The notes under the pieces are model-generated. The model was given only the letters and a program-made list of their open reading frames with translations. It did no database searches and had not been told where the DNA came from. A program made the translations under genes and the position numbers. 64,000 nt of DNA from Icerya purchasi (Eukaryota; Arthropoda; Insecta; Hemiptera; Monophlebidae), in the NCBI GenBank assembly GCA_039619475.1, contig CM077115.1, positions 394,788,557-394,852,556 of the forward strand. Direction: 5' to 3'. Shown piece by piece: positions 46,498 through 58,614 of this stretch (position 1 is its first letter; each line of letters starts with the position of its first letter).

Positions 46498-47239
46498 GTA
46501 AAAAATACCATCTGTTCTTTCAAAAAAATCGCTTAGCGATCCGAGCGAAGAGTTACTTTTCCTCGCTCGCCCGGATGTAAATTCTCGCAGCAGTGTCGTA
46601 TTGAAATGTACGAGAATCGATTCACACAAAAAAACGCATTCTCTAAATGAGCAACTTGCCTACGACGTATTGTCACAAGTACCATTCTTGTTTCTTTTCC
46701 GAAATCCGCATTCGAGAACGGTGCTTCAAAGTCCTATATCGGTAATTTCCTAAATGTAAAAATAGATTCTGCTACCCCCCGGGAGTTTAACAATTTAACG
46801 TAGAAACGACAGCCAAAAGTAAATATATAATACTTTTCGCCTATAGCGTTCCCTAAATTAGAACAGAAAAATGGGTTGATGCTGGAAAAAAAAACAAAAA
46901 AAAAAAAAACAAGACCAAACCCTCCGAACAGAAAAGGAAAAACCCGGCAAACAAAATGAACAGCCTCGACGTAGAAATAAAAAAAAAAAGAAAGGCGGCC
47001 GCCAATGTGTACGTGCGACAGGAGTCATCGTGTGACAAAGGGATTCTCGTAAGAAATAGGACCGAGTTAATAAAGCTAAGAGAAGCGCGTTCCACGGCGC
47101 GGTCTGTGGGCGGTGCGGGAACGGTGTTTCGAACAAAGATGGGAGGATGCTGTTGTCGCCAGAAATTGAATTTGGCCGGTCGACTTGGTCAGAAAGCCGA
47201 CAAAAAGTAAAAATAAACGAAAACAAAAAAAAGAAAAAA
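46498..47239. other. Transition into GC-rich DNA
   Basis: GC and CpG rise after about 46980. The plus frame at 46956-47210 (84 codons, Lys/Arg-rich, includes CCCRQ) is unassigned and could be upstream non-coding DNA. Confidence 0.3.
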
Positions 47240-47560
47240 GAAGCCAAATAACAAAACTCGCTCCTCGACAGCCATCAGAACTTCCGTGACGTCAATGAGC
47301 CTCGAAAGAATTCTCATTGGTTAATGCGAGCCGCCATACTGCAGCTCTGCTTGCCCGTGTCTGTTCAACAGACCAGTAGTAATCTGGCATCTTGCTCGAG
47401 CTCGCAATCGGCCACAATCTTTTTTTACCGAAACCCAACGCACACACGCACACGCCTGCTCGCACGCACGCACACTATCGCACACGGACAGGCACTCTCG
47501 CCGGTCCGCGATGTGTGTTCACAGGGCGGATTATGATTTACGCGCCGAAGTAGGCAGTGT
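47240..47560 (+). promoter_or_regulatory. Candidate promoter (CRE, inverted CCAAT, YY1-like)
   Basis: Within about 50 bp lie TGACGTCA (47287-47294, perfect CRE for CREB/ATF), ATTGG (47316-47320, inverted CCAAT for NF-Y) and GCCGCCAT (47330-47337, YY1 core on the minus strand). The following 220 bp are CpG-rich with (CACG)-type repetition at 47440-47490. CRE plus CCAAT plus YY1 is typical of TATA-less housekeeping promoters. No downstream exon could be identified, so direction and gene are unknown. Confidence 0.4.
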
Positions 47561-50117
47561 TTTCTTGAGACGCAGGCTTATTTTTAAAGGAAAAAAATAA
47601 AATTATTCCCCGCTGCAGCGGTAATATAATTTTCAGCGTGTTCTTTCGATGGTCTTTCCGACAAATAATTCCGACTCCTCGACCAAAACTTGTTCTAATT
47701 GTTCAATTGCCCCTCTAGGTTCGGAAAACTCCCCTGGACACGCTTGTATTTTTATCTCTCAGTCGTATAATAAAAAATACATATGTATTATTAAAGGGCA
47801 TACTACTACAGTCGGTTTTATTCGCAATTTTATATTCTACCATACGACGGGTTTTTTGATAACGTTTTTTTCTTTTGTTTACATTTTTCTTTTAGTTATT
47901 TTCTTTTCATCGGAAAAGGAAAAGGAAAAAAAAAGCTCAAAGGAAATTGTAAATATATTTCGATTATTTACTTTTTCTGTTATTATGTTGAATTATAATA
48001 TTACTCTTTTTAGTTAATTAACTTTTTTTTTTTTTTTTCCTTATTATAACTTACGGCTAAATTGTTTTCGGTGATAAACGGATATGTTATAGTGCACGCA
48101 AAGCATCGATTTATCTATTCTTCTGGTTCTTCAATTAATAGTAATCCAGAGGTAAGGCATCAAAATTGTATATTTCTTTTAACAAATATTTTTAGTAAAT
48201 TTATCTTAAGCAGCATTATGATGATATTAACACATAACGTCACACATTGTTCATTGTCGGCGCAGTAACCGTTTCGGTGAATATATGTATTACTTTTTCT
48301 TTTTAAAATTACTAACGATAACTTTCGTTTGTTTTTTTTTACGATTTTTTCTCGATTATTTACTTCCCTGTTGTTTTGGGGAGCAATTTAATTCTTTTAT
48401 ATTTAACTGCTCATATGGCGTAAAATTACAAAACAATTATTTCCTTCTAAATACTACCGCTATATACTCTACGAGCAAAAAAATATCGAATAGGATCTAA
48501 ATATTTTTAAATGCGGTGAAGTACCAAAAAATTAACCTCGATATATTTTGTTTTAAGTATAGGATTGCTTAAAAATTATCAAAGGTACCAAAAAAAAAAA
48601 GAAAATAACAAAAAACACTTTAATTGTGGAGTTTTTTGTTCTACTTTTTTTCAGACAATGTATACATACATATGTATATTATTAACGCTGATTTTTAATG
48701 ATTATTTACAGCGTTGAAAGTATGTTTCTACGTTGGCCAAATGTTGCTTTTTCATTGGAAATTAACATTTAATATCTTAAGAATGTTCGAATAGAAATGT
48801 GTTGATTTACTTATTGAATTTAGAAAATTCAGTGTTGCGAAATCGACTACGATTGTGAACTTGGTGGTCCGATTGAACGTGTATGTTTAATTAAAAATAA
48901 AAATTGCCCAATTAATTTTTATCAGTCTTCAAACCGGCGAGCTTTCTTTGTGAATAACAATAAAATGGCCATATTTAGCTTATTTACGTTTGTGCACCTA
49001 CTATGATTAATTGACGCGCGAAAACTGAATTACCGTTAGACTATGGCTAAATTTCATACAGAGAAAATACTATTTATATATTATTCGAAGAAAAGAAGGT
49101 TTCACAATATATTTTCGGTTAGATCGAGAATTTTATTTTATTTCTCTTTTTTCTTTTTTTCGCTAAAGTTTAGCTAGAAACAAATTTTAATTTAAGCCCG
49201 GTTAGGAAAATAAATAAATTTTGTAGTAGTAAGCAGTTTGTTTCTTTTTTTCAGTTTTCAATGAACTTTTGATGTTATATTTTGAAGGAAAGTGAAGTAA
49301 TTTTTAAAAGATTTTTAAAAACATGATAACACTTTCTTTTAATATCGGAATGTCTTTATTGATTTTTTTCGGCATTACAAATATGTTGTTGCCTTTTAAC
49401 GATTCATAAAACTTTAACTATTGCATGTCTAACTGGCAGTAAGTTTAAATTAATTTTTGAGAAAATTCCGAGTATAATTGCGATTTATTTAGAAAGTGTA
49501 ATTTTATTTACCGAAATACTCGATTGATAAAACTCGTTAGTTTCTGATGATATTGCCGAGTAATTCAACCTCTTGACTATACGATTTCTTTCTATTTTAA
49601 TAATTCACCTACTGCCATTAGTAGACCTGAAACTTCAAACATTAATTGTATGCGATAACATTTTAGCATTATTGTTGGCTAGAAAGTTCATAATGTCACA
49701 CAAGAGAGGGATAGTGAGAGAGTGTCTGTGTGAGAGAGGGAGAAGGTAATTCATTTTCATCGGAAATTCATTTAACCGGTCGATTCGAAGCATTCGAAGG
49801 AGCTGTAAAAAAGCGTGACTGGGGTTTGTCGCTCCTACGTGTTTCATAAGTTAGTAATCAAAAGGATATTATGAACGACACCGATTAATGACAATTTTAG
49901 TTCATCTTTCTTTTCTAATTTTTAACTTTTTGGAGAGAATTCAGATTACAAGAAAACCACACTATAGAGAGTTAACTGTACCGTTGTGACGATAAGACGC
50001 GCGTTTCTACTTTCTTGTTAACACTGTGATGTCGATGTTTGGCGTGGTATATTTGTATTTCCTGAAGGTACGTTTATCTTTTCCTATTTTTACGAACATT
50101 CGTTAAGTAATTTGAAT
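47561..50117. other. AT-rich DNA, no gene recognised
   Basis: Open frames at 47649-48017 and 48062-48500 (+) have no known motif. They could be chance frames or an intron downstream of the promoter candidate. A GA-rich patch lies at 49700-49745. Confidence 0.3.
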
Positions 50118-51041
50118 ATGTCATCCGGAAGTAGTAGTGGAGTTAAGAAGCGCTGGGACGAAAAGGAAGGACGGTAAGTTACCCTTTCCATCGAAAGAAA
50201 TAGCCGAGCCGGTGAAGGAGGCGTTGGGGAGTGTCGATTTTCAGATGAATAAGGGGAATTTCGGAAATAGCTAACGAATTACATTATGCAGGCGGTTAAT
50301 AAGACGCTGACAAAGTTCTTTGCTCAATTGAACGAGAAAATAGTTAGCGCGAATACCGAAATAAATAACAGGTTGGATGATTGAGAACAGTGTAGCCCCG
50401 ATGAAATTCACTGATGATATGCGGAGTTTCGGAGGTGAGTAAAGAAGACACTGACGAATGTGTATTGTTGAACTAGCGAAAGAAAAGTTATCGCGGTAAA
50501 TATTCCGTTGTAGGCTATTTGTAGATCGCACCGGTTTGGTGAGCGACGTAACCATAAATCGGGCATTAATAATACCGCTAGGCCTATCGTCAGGTATCGA
50601 AAATTCCTATTCGATAATAAGAGATAATTAAAAGGTACCGAGGTAGAGTGATAAGGAAGCACTTGACTAAGCGCAGAAATTATCTGCGAAATACGACGGT
50701 AGGAGCGTCTGGATGGTGGACGGTAACATTAACTGTATCGAAGATGATAATTAACGGATTGTGATAAGAACACTGGCAGATTACGATCAATTGTTTCTCC
50801 GTTCAGGATGCATCTTAAATTTCCCACCTTCCGTGTTGCACTTCTTCGTCTAACGTTATCGTTTATATGTTTATCTATTTTTCTATTAATGCTCAGTTAT
50901 ATTTAAGTATGCCAGTGTGCATGTATGTTATCATCTCTCAGGGCAGCTCGGCTACAGTTTCCTTCATCTCTTTCACTTTATTCCGATCATATTACTTAAT
51001 TTCTATTTCATGATATTCTTTTATTCGATTTTTAATAAGTA
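50118..51041 (+). pseudogene. Probable LINE ORF1 remnant
   Basis: Starts with ATG and MSSGSSSGVKKRWDEKEGR at 50118. About 160 bp later another frame reads MQAVNKTLTKFFAQLNEK and IVSANTEINNRLDD (about 50286-50383), a strongly helical, coiled-coil-like stretch as in LINE ORF1 proteins. It lies directly upstream of a LINE endonuclease in the same orientation, which is the main argument. No zinc knuckle or RRM is readable. Frames change several times. Confidence 0.4.
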
Positions 51042-52363
51042 ATGAGTACATTTTTGAAAAATTCAACCTTAGTTCGTTTTTATCAAAATGTGCGGCGACT
51101 TGGAACTAGAATTAATGAACTAACTACTATCGGCTTAAGTAATAATTACGACGTTATCGCGTTAACTGAGATTTTAATGATTCCGAGTTGCAGGATGATA
51201 GGTATGTTGTTTATAGACATGATAGGGATTACGATTTAACTAAAACTAAACGCGGTGGAGGCATACTAATTGTTGTTAAAAAATCTTTAAGATCGGAACG
51301 TGTGACTGAGGTTGTAGCGATAAATACGTCGTGTGATCATATGTTAAAGTACATACCGAAGCGTACGTACCTCTTTTGTTAATTGCAATACTTTATTTTT
51401 CACCTATAACTGTAATAGAACAATGCATTCAAATATTTACGATAAAATGTGCGATTACGTATTTGCAGGTTATTGACTTTTGGTGATTTCAATATTCCCG
51501 CTTTCTAGATGACCATTTAGTGTCAAAGACTTTCAGTAGTACCGTTAATGATTTAACGGAAATGATGGAGATTTGTAACTTAATGTCTTACAATAAAGTT
51601 TGCAATATCTATGGTAGAACTCTAGTAATAATATTTCGGTTAAAAAGGACGAGTTGTTGTTTCAAGAAAATAACCGGTACCATCCTCCCTTACGTGTAAA
51701 TGTTGATTTGGCCATTTTGGGACGATTTAACGGTGAGAACGTGAAGCAAAAAGATTTATTCGTGAGAAACTATAAGAAAGCGGGCTATAATATGTTAAGG
51801 GTCATTGATTGGCAGCTGTTATATGAATGGACAGCACAATTACTTAGCATCTTACTTCGATAAAGCAATTCAGGCTGTTTTAAATAAAACCGTACCGTGG
51901 ATAAAAATAAGTAAAAGTAAATATCCGGGTTGGTGCATAATAAATTTAATAAAAGAAAAGGATAACGGTTAAAGTTTGAAGAAACACGACACCAACCTTT
52001 CAAAATGTTCTTCAACAATCTACGTAAGGGACTAAAATCGAAAATTACACTCGCAAGAGTAAATTATGATAATAAACTAAAGAGAGCAAAATGCGAGCAG
52101 ACCTAAAAAAGTTTCGGCTACGTAACAATGAACGGGCACGGAACTGCACGAATACACCTAGAGAACCTTTTGTATACGAAGGGTAAATTCTGCGTAGTTC
52201 TCAATTGCTTCAGACTTCTCATCAGTTTATTCTAGTCCACAGGAGCCTTCCTAATTCCTCCATTAGTACCAACCACATTTCTCTATAGGGAATATTACGG
52301 AACTAGATGTAAGTGAGGTGCTGCGGAAGCTTAAGCCTAAATGTACTTTAAGCCCCGTTCACT
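51042..52363 (+). pseudogene. CR1/Jockey-like LINE ORF2: endonuclease and start of RT linker
   Basis: Endonuclease motifs in order: VRFYQNVRRLGTRINEL and NNYDVIALTE (51069-51169; catalytic E in LTE). After a frame change come NDSELQDDRYVVYRHDRDYD and RGGGILIVVKKSLRS (51176-51297; the YR.DR and GGG blocks). Then FGDFNIPAF at about 51480 (catalytic D and N of GDFN) and RYHPPLRVNVDLAI at 51675-51716. Downstream linker: FVRNYKKAGYNMLRVIDWQL, YFDKAIQAVLNKTVPWIKIS, KSKYPGWCIINLIKEK to about 51968. Then NNLRKGLKSKI and NITELDVSEVLRKLKPK (to about 52350), just before RT. RT itself is cut off at 52364 by a palindrome. Several frameshifts and stops make it inactive. The order without RNase H wording suggests CR1/Jockey type. 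Confidence 0.8.
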
Positions 52364-52915
52364 GGTGGACACGTAAAAATGGCTTCGGCGGAGAAAAAGC
52401 AAGGAGTTGTCTCCGAAAATGATGTTTTTTTTTTTTTTATTATAGACTTTATAAACACAAAATGCGTAAATATCTTCCTAATATGATTGAAAGCGGACCA
52501 GAAGAACTCCGAAAGTCACGTATTCTGGATGGCCTAAAGGAGCAAAACAATCGAAAATGTCGGCAAGCTGACGATACTGATGGAACTAATAGAAGTCATA
52601 CCGTAGTATATAAATGAGAAAACTAAAATAGAGTATTGTGAATTTAGGGGCGGTCTATTTACCACAATGCTCTATTATTTTTTCCCTCTTTTATATACTG
52701 CGGTATGACTTCTATTAGTTTCATCGGTATCGTCGGCTTGTCGATATTTTCGATTGTTTACTCCTTTAGGCCATCCAGAATACGCGACTTTCGGAGTTCT
52801 TCTGGTTTGCTTTCAGTCATATTAGGAAGATACTTACGCATTTTGTGTTTATAAAGTCTATAATAAAAAAACATACTTACTTTTTCTCCGCCGAAGAAAT
52901 TTTTACGTGTCCACC
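52364..52915. repeat. 552-bp near-perfect palindrome (foldback unit)
   Basis: Left arm 52364-52640 and right arm 52663-52915 are reverse complements with scattered substitutions, separated by a 22-base loop. The outer ends read GGTGGACACGTAAAAAT inward from both sides. The left arm has about 24 extra bases near 52403-52427 (CAAGGAGTTGTCTCCG). Both arms carry a coding-like stretch, best read as KMRKYLPNM then PEELRKSRILDGLKE. The unit interrupts the LINE at 51042-52363. A foldback transposon, a MITE-like element, or a local inverted duplication are possible. No TSD was recognised. A transcript would form a long hairpin. Confidence 0.88.
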
Positions 52916-53159
52916 GATGGAGCAAAATTGATTTTAGGGGCTTTTGCATTATTTTGCTTAGTTCGTCCTTCTGTCTGCCATGTTCTGAAGTAATTAATTA
53001 ATTATTATCCGTTCTTATTTATAAGTCAATAATTCATTCATCTCTCTTTTTCAATGCTACATCACTGCCGATAGAACTGATAGCTAACTTCCAAATGATA
53101 TAGCAAACATTTATTTACGTAATTTAATTAATCTTCGAGTATAAATAAATCTGTCGGGC
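52916..53159. other. AT-rich flank of the palindrome
   Basis: No continuation of the interrupted LINE RT is recognisable here. Confidence 0.35.
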
Positions 53160-53182
53160 CTCCCACTGCAGTTCAGTGGGAG
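53160..53182 (+). other. Perfect 9-bp stem hairpin
   Basis: CTCCCACTG and CAGTGGGAG are separated by CAGTT, a strong GC-rich stem in AT-rich DNA. It is too short for a miRNA precursor. Role unknown. Confidence 0.6.
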
Positions 53183-56100
53183 CCAGAATTATCTTTTATA
53201 ACTTAAAAAAAAAAACCTTTACCAAAATCATCAGTGTGTGTCTGGAAGCGTGCATATTGTTGATTTCAAATCAATATTAATGCGGAGATATTAACTACAG
53301 AAATAGTAGCGGCATTAGGTCCGAGGTACGAAACTTTTTTTAAAATAATTCTTCTTTTCGATGGTGTCATACTCAGAGTCTTTGAGCGTAGACGGGTCGC
53401 TATAGCATTCTTTCTCATCCTTTCCTCACTAGTTCGCTTAGATTTGTCATCTTCGTCCATTCTATATTAATCTTATTTTACGAAAAACTCAAGGCAGAAG
53501 ACAAACTTGTAGCATTCATCTTGATGCTTGCTATAAATTATAAAAATTCGGATCAAGTTTTGATGATTTCAACTTGTATTTCTTCGAAATAAGTGTTCGT
53601 ATTTCCCCGTATTGTACGGAAGAGATAATTTTAATTTATGCCGGCTTAAAAAGCAGAGCCTATTCTTTACGAGCTTAATACAGCCTAGAACTAGCTAGGA
53701 AAAGTGGATTAAAGGAGAGTTTCATATCTGACTTTCTTTGCAGAACGTGTCCGATGCGACGGTTATACTATGAGACGGTGTCAGTCATCTATCAAAGAAG
53801 TCACTGAATGTGTCAAGAACAATAGGCATCAGTGAGAGGGGAGTTTCTTTAATGTTGTTCGATCTGGTGAAATAGCTAGTTTTCCACCAAATATGGCAAA
53901 CTACCACGTTCAACATCATATGCGCGATAGGTCAGTACACAGCAGACCCACAAGGGACTGCATTGGTAGCGCGATAACAAGCGGCTACTATCAGTTCCGA
54001 ATGTAGTCTTGCGTGTGTATACCTGCGTTGCATATAACAATTGTCTAGTACACTACCTATGTCTGTACTGCTGAGATGTACAAATAGGTAGTCGCCGACG
54101 CTCAGGAATTAAGTATAGCACTATAAAGAAAGAAAAGAAGAAGACTCTTGAAGAGCGATGATTGACTGAATTAAATTTAAAGAAACGAAGATAGCTTCCG
54201 AAAATTTTTAAATTTTTTGTACCGTCCGTGAATATATTAATATAAAAATTTTGTGCCGGTAATTAGAAAATGTTAAAGATGCGATGAAAAACATATTTAA
54301 ATTAGGTATCACGTCTTTCTAACTTGTAACTTTGATGGCTAGAGATAATACGATCCTTAAGTTGAATTTTGTAAAAATTTGGGAATTGTGCGTTAGATTT
54401 GTCGGTGAACTATGCATCTGGGACATGTAATCAGTAAAGGATTTTAGATTTTTTTGATATCTAAAGTGATTTCGGGGTAGTACCGTGACCACCTTCAACC
54501 GGATATTAGCCAAACTGGTTAATTTACTTTGTTTTAAATTTATTTCATTGAAACAGAGAAGTTGTTATAGTTTAGGTTTGTTTTATTTCTTTCGCCTTGC
54601 AGTAGCCCGATTTCTGTTAAGCCGTCAGATAGAACTTTTTAAAGACATAAACGATTCGGTACCAACGATGTACTGCGAGAAAAGTAATTAATCATCTTAA
54701 AATTAACAGGATCGTTACGGTTAGTTACTTTTCAGTATCGGTTTGGTCACTACGTCCCCCTCACGTATCGTTCACATATCTGACTACTGTTATAACTGGA
54801 ATAATCGTTCATTCATTTCAGCCATTTTTTTTAACTGCGATTCCAACAACGGATATTCGGTATTTTAAACATGTAGTAGAAGTTATACGTTCAAATTATA
54901 ATAGATTATAACTGTTTCCTTTTAGGGTAGTTCAATTAATGAACGTAAGAAAGAAGGGAAGATTTAAAATAGCTGTTTAAAACTAATTGCGAGCATCTCT
55001 TAAAATTTCATCTCTTTCAATTAGACCATTCTTTCTGGCAGGTAAGTTTCTTACGTGGTTTTACTCATATTATAATACTTTGCGTTTTATTATTTCTTAT
55101 CAACAGTCAGAATTTAAAAATCGTTACTTTTGAATTCGGGAAACATTTCAAGGCTTCCCCATCAAGGTTTCTTATCTCCTTTGTACACCTTTTTTTCCTA
55201 ATACCTCTCTTGAAATACCCGGTAAACCTTACTCTTCCTCCGCGAACCTATAATTATCATAAAAATAACCTAATATTAAAATATATTAAAGAACAAAAAA
55301 ATTTGAACTCCTGCATTCTTCTGATGAAATCTTCACACTTTCGTTAAGAAAGCTAATAATTTGAAAAATCTAATTTTCGAATATATTGTAATAAAAATTA
55401 ATTTTTTTCGTTAAAAATTACAATCACTTACGAAAACAGTTCAAGATGAAATAGGAAAATGGAACTTACCTAAATCTCCACATTACAGTCCATCACTACA
55501 AATCCAATGTTCTATACTTCCTTCTATTACACGGCCTTCCTGCTCCTTCTGTACATCTTATTTCTCCCCACTGCCTATGTAATTTCAGCTTTCAGTTTAT
55601 TTATAATACCATCTTTTTCTTCCATAGATGTTTTCTTAATCTTCCCTTTTGGAATACATATTTCCACGGTCTCCCTCCAAAAGTAATTTCCGCTTTCTCC
55701 ATACTGCCTTCTCGTTTTTATCAATAATCAGTGTGTATCGAACGAATCCGTAGTTAAATCAGTTTTCTATCTTTTTATTTTTCCTTTCCGAGTTAAAAGC
55801 AACTACTCATCTTCTACCTATATAAATATAAAATTGTCTAAAATATCAATGCTAGGCCCTAGCTATTGTCGAAATTTCCAGTATTCATGTACTAACTAAA
55901 AAAAAAAAAAAAAAAAAACAGGTTTCCAAAGAAGAAGAATGAAAATAGAATAATATATATTTTTTTATGCAGTTTCAATCATTTTACCTTCTAAAAAATT
56001 TCATTACTCTCAGACACTTTTTACCGGAACACTAATTATATTTTTTAAGAAATAATGATTAACGAGTTCTTTCTACGTAAATCGCTACTCTTTATTTATT

Positions 56101-56847
56101 TGCATGCATGTCTAATATGATTTCGCTGCTTTTTTATTAATTACTACTACTAGTGTATTTCCATTTGCAACATTTTTTACAGCTTGATAAAATTAATTTT
56201 TATTATACTTAATTTACACGAAGTGGTACTCAAAATGATATTTCTGAGCCCCTTTTGTGGAAAACGAACATTTGAAATGATTCAAATGTTTAAAATAGTT
56301 TTCTTATGTGGAAAACAAATAGAAAGGAACAAAAATTTAGAAAACCTGGTAATGCGAAATATTTTTTCTTAAGTTGCGACGTTCAACGATGGCCTATTCT
56401 ACAGCAAAGATTTTAATTTCAGGAAATGAATATAGAAAATCGATTTTTCACCAAATATTATAAATCGGTTAAATTGTGTTGACCCTTCAAAAGTAGGAGA
56501 GAAGGTTGAGAAAAATCTTCTTTATAAATTTATTATTTGATAACAAATATTTTTTTGAAAAACACGAACCCTGCCTATAAAATGTTTACTAGAATGGTTT
56601 CAGAGGAATGATCGCGTAAATGCTTGCTTTTTGAAACTATTTATTTATAAAAATTCTCCCTCTCGAAAATGATAACATTTAATATTGGCATGATTTTGTC
56701 TTACGGTTTGTGGTCGTTTCGCGAAACTGGCGCAAAAAATGTTAGCGAAAAGGGTTCTCACTATTTGCGTAACATCTATTTAAATTGATTTCAATTGTGC
56801 CTATTAATTATATTTTTATTTTTTTTTAGTTCTCTCTCTATCTATCT
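53183..56847. other. AT-rich interval, no certain gene
   Basis: A frame near 54540 (SLKQRSCYSLGLFYFF) is weakly like the sLe.RR...l...y segment near the end of CR1/Jockey ORF2, but no RT core lies between it and the LINE at 52 kb. Pyrimidine-rich DNA at 55.49-55.70 kb weakly resembles family F1 LINE 3' coding sequence (CTGCTCCTTCTGTACATCTT). An A-run occupies 55899-55918. The minus frame 53266-53460 is Lys/Arg-rich and unassigned. Confidence 0.3.
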
Positions 56848-57215
56848 ACGTAATTCTTAGGCTACCCCCCCTTCGAAAAAATGTCCCAAAAAAATGTTCC
56901 CTTGTTACATTTTATAGGATTTTTGTTATTGTTATTTAAAAAATGTCACAATTTTATGTAACGAAATATATAACAAAAAATGTAATGAAACAATATCTTA
57001 ATTTTATATAATGAAAGTTAAATGTTAGGATAGGATTTTTGTGATTATGTTTTGTTTTTCTTTTTGTGTTGATGCCAGTAAGAATTGCGTTGTAAATTTT
57101 GATAATTTTATACAAAGTATACAAGAGAAAGAGACATAAATGAAAGCAAGAGGGGTCAAGGGGCACAGCCCCTTGTGAGGCCAAAATGGCCGAGTTTATA
57201 TATATATATATATAT
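56848..57215 (+). mobile_element. REP-A interspersed repeat, copy 2
   Basis: Same family and orientation as 8079-8390. It begins ACGTAATTCTTAGGCTAC and ends with the double hairpin, CAAGGGGCACAGCCCCTTG at 57157-57175 (identical to copy 1) and GGCCAAAATGGCC at 57179-57191, followed directly by (TA)n. It lacks the triple 25-bp repeat of copy 1 and has an additional TTGTTATTGTTATTTAAAA section. The 3' 60 bases are almost unchanged between copies while the centre differs greatly, so the terminus is the constrained or most recent part. The minus-strand open frame 56954-57184 is not a gene. Confidence 0.75.
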
Positions 57216-58283
57216 ATTTATTCACATGATATTTTAATGTTATCAGTAGTTATGTATTACAATATATATGTGTACAATGGTTGTAGCTCTGTTGTTATTA
57301 TATATGTGACTTTAAATGTAGCTGTACATACAATATCATTATATAAATTTTTGTAACTCTGTCGACTTAATCTGTGTGTAAAAGTTGATCACGCTCCGAC
57401 TACAGCTCGAATTATAGGAAATAAATTCAGGGAAGATAAATTGACAATTACACATGCTGCAGAGATGAGTGTCGCCCTATAGAGAGACAAAAATTAAGAA
57501 TAAATTTTCTTTGACCGTTTTCAACAGTTCAGTGTATTCTTTTATTGATATACATATATGCGCATGAATTGCATTATTTGATGTAAGAACAAATTATTAA
57601 TTTATCGAATATACAGCTGCATTTAATATTGATTTCATTTAGGTGAGATGTGAATCTTAATGTAACAACTAAGTATTTTGATTGTTCTACTAACTGAACA
57701 GATTTTAGAGACATAATCCTGAATTTTCTTGGGTTATTTGACAACTTGTGGTTTGCAAATATTATCAGTTTACACACTTTTTCCAAGGGGACTAAGCTTA
57801 ATTAGTAAGCTCTACGTTCTAGTTTATCACATACGATTTCAATTTTTTTAGAGAGCTAGTTAGGGAAAAATTTTTTCAAAGATCATATCAGTTTGTAGAG
57901 TTTATGTTTATTATTTTTCAAGTGTGTACCATCTTTTTTTTTTATGTCGAACAAAGTATAATTGAAAAAGGTGAAAAATTTGAAGAAACCGTTTCCGTAT
58001 TTGTATCTTCATTTTTATAGTTCCCTCGGGTAAATCATTATTAATTATTCTCATTAAGTCGGTGAATCTAATAAGATGTTAAATGCTTTTGTTGTGCTCA
58101 ATGATAGGGTATCCTAGTTAAATGAACATCGAATAACGAAGCCTGAAATCAAATTGTTTGGAAAATATTTATATATTTTTGTCGTCCGAATGTGATAGTG
58201 TAGAAAATTCCGGGCCATGAATGTGTCTTTAAGATGTGTTCACAAGCTTAGAATACATTAAAGCTTTCGAAAGGAAATCTTAA
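57216..58283. other. AT-rich interval, no gene recognised
   Basis: The minus frame at 57574-57786 (QLVEQSKYLVVTLRFTSHLN) weakly recalls the LINE segment ..v..fkyLGv.l...l.f..H, but it is isolated. Nothing else is seen. Confidence 0.3.
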
Positions 58284-58614
58284 AGAAAATATGGCGTTGA
58301 AAAAAAACCGGTAAAATGCTTTATTTGGAGTGAGTTGCTTTCAAGCATCTCCGAAAGAAATTTAGTAATTAAATTAACTGACGAAAGGCGAAAGGAAGTA
58401 AGAAATCAGCTTAACACAGACGAGCAGTCACGTATTATGGCAGCGAAGCAGATGGTTGCAATTGTCTCAAAAAGAAAGAAAGGAAAAGCCGGTTGATGAC
58501 GTTGAACGGTTTGAAGAGAGCAATATACAAAGAGTCTCTGATAAAACCCGGAAAATCAAAATGATAAAGAACGGAAAAATAGTGGCGACGAAGGTTCTTT
58601 TTATCTGCCTTTGA
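58284..58614 (+). pseudogene. Unidentified coding-like block with one frame change
   Basis: A frame open from 58284 to 58496 without an early ATG reads WSELLSSISERNLVIKL, TDERRKEVRNQLNTDEQSR, IMAAKQMVAIVSKRKKGKAG. After TGA at 58494 the frame starting at 58492 continues with VDDVERFEESNIQRVSDKTR and KIKMIKNGKIVATKV to TGA at 58612. The two together give about 110 charged, helix-like residues with a single shift, which suggests a decayed gene, a retroelement ORF or an exon. I do not recognise the family. The purine-rich strand favours chance open frames, so this is uncertain. Confidence 0.3.

Noticed and set aside
54485..54691. SLKQRSCYSLGLFYFF, possible CR1/Jockey ORF2 C-terminus
   Set aside because: A single weak motif, with no RT core between 52.9 and 54.4 kb to connect it with the LINE upstream.
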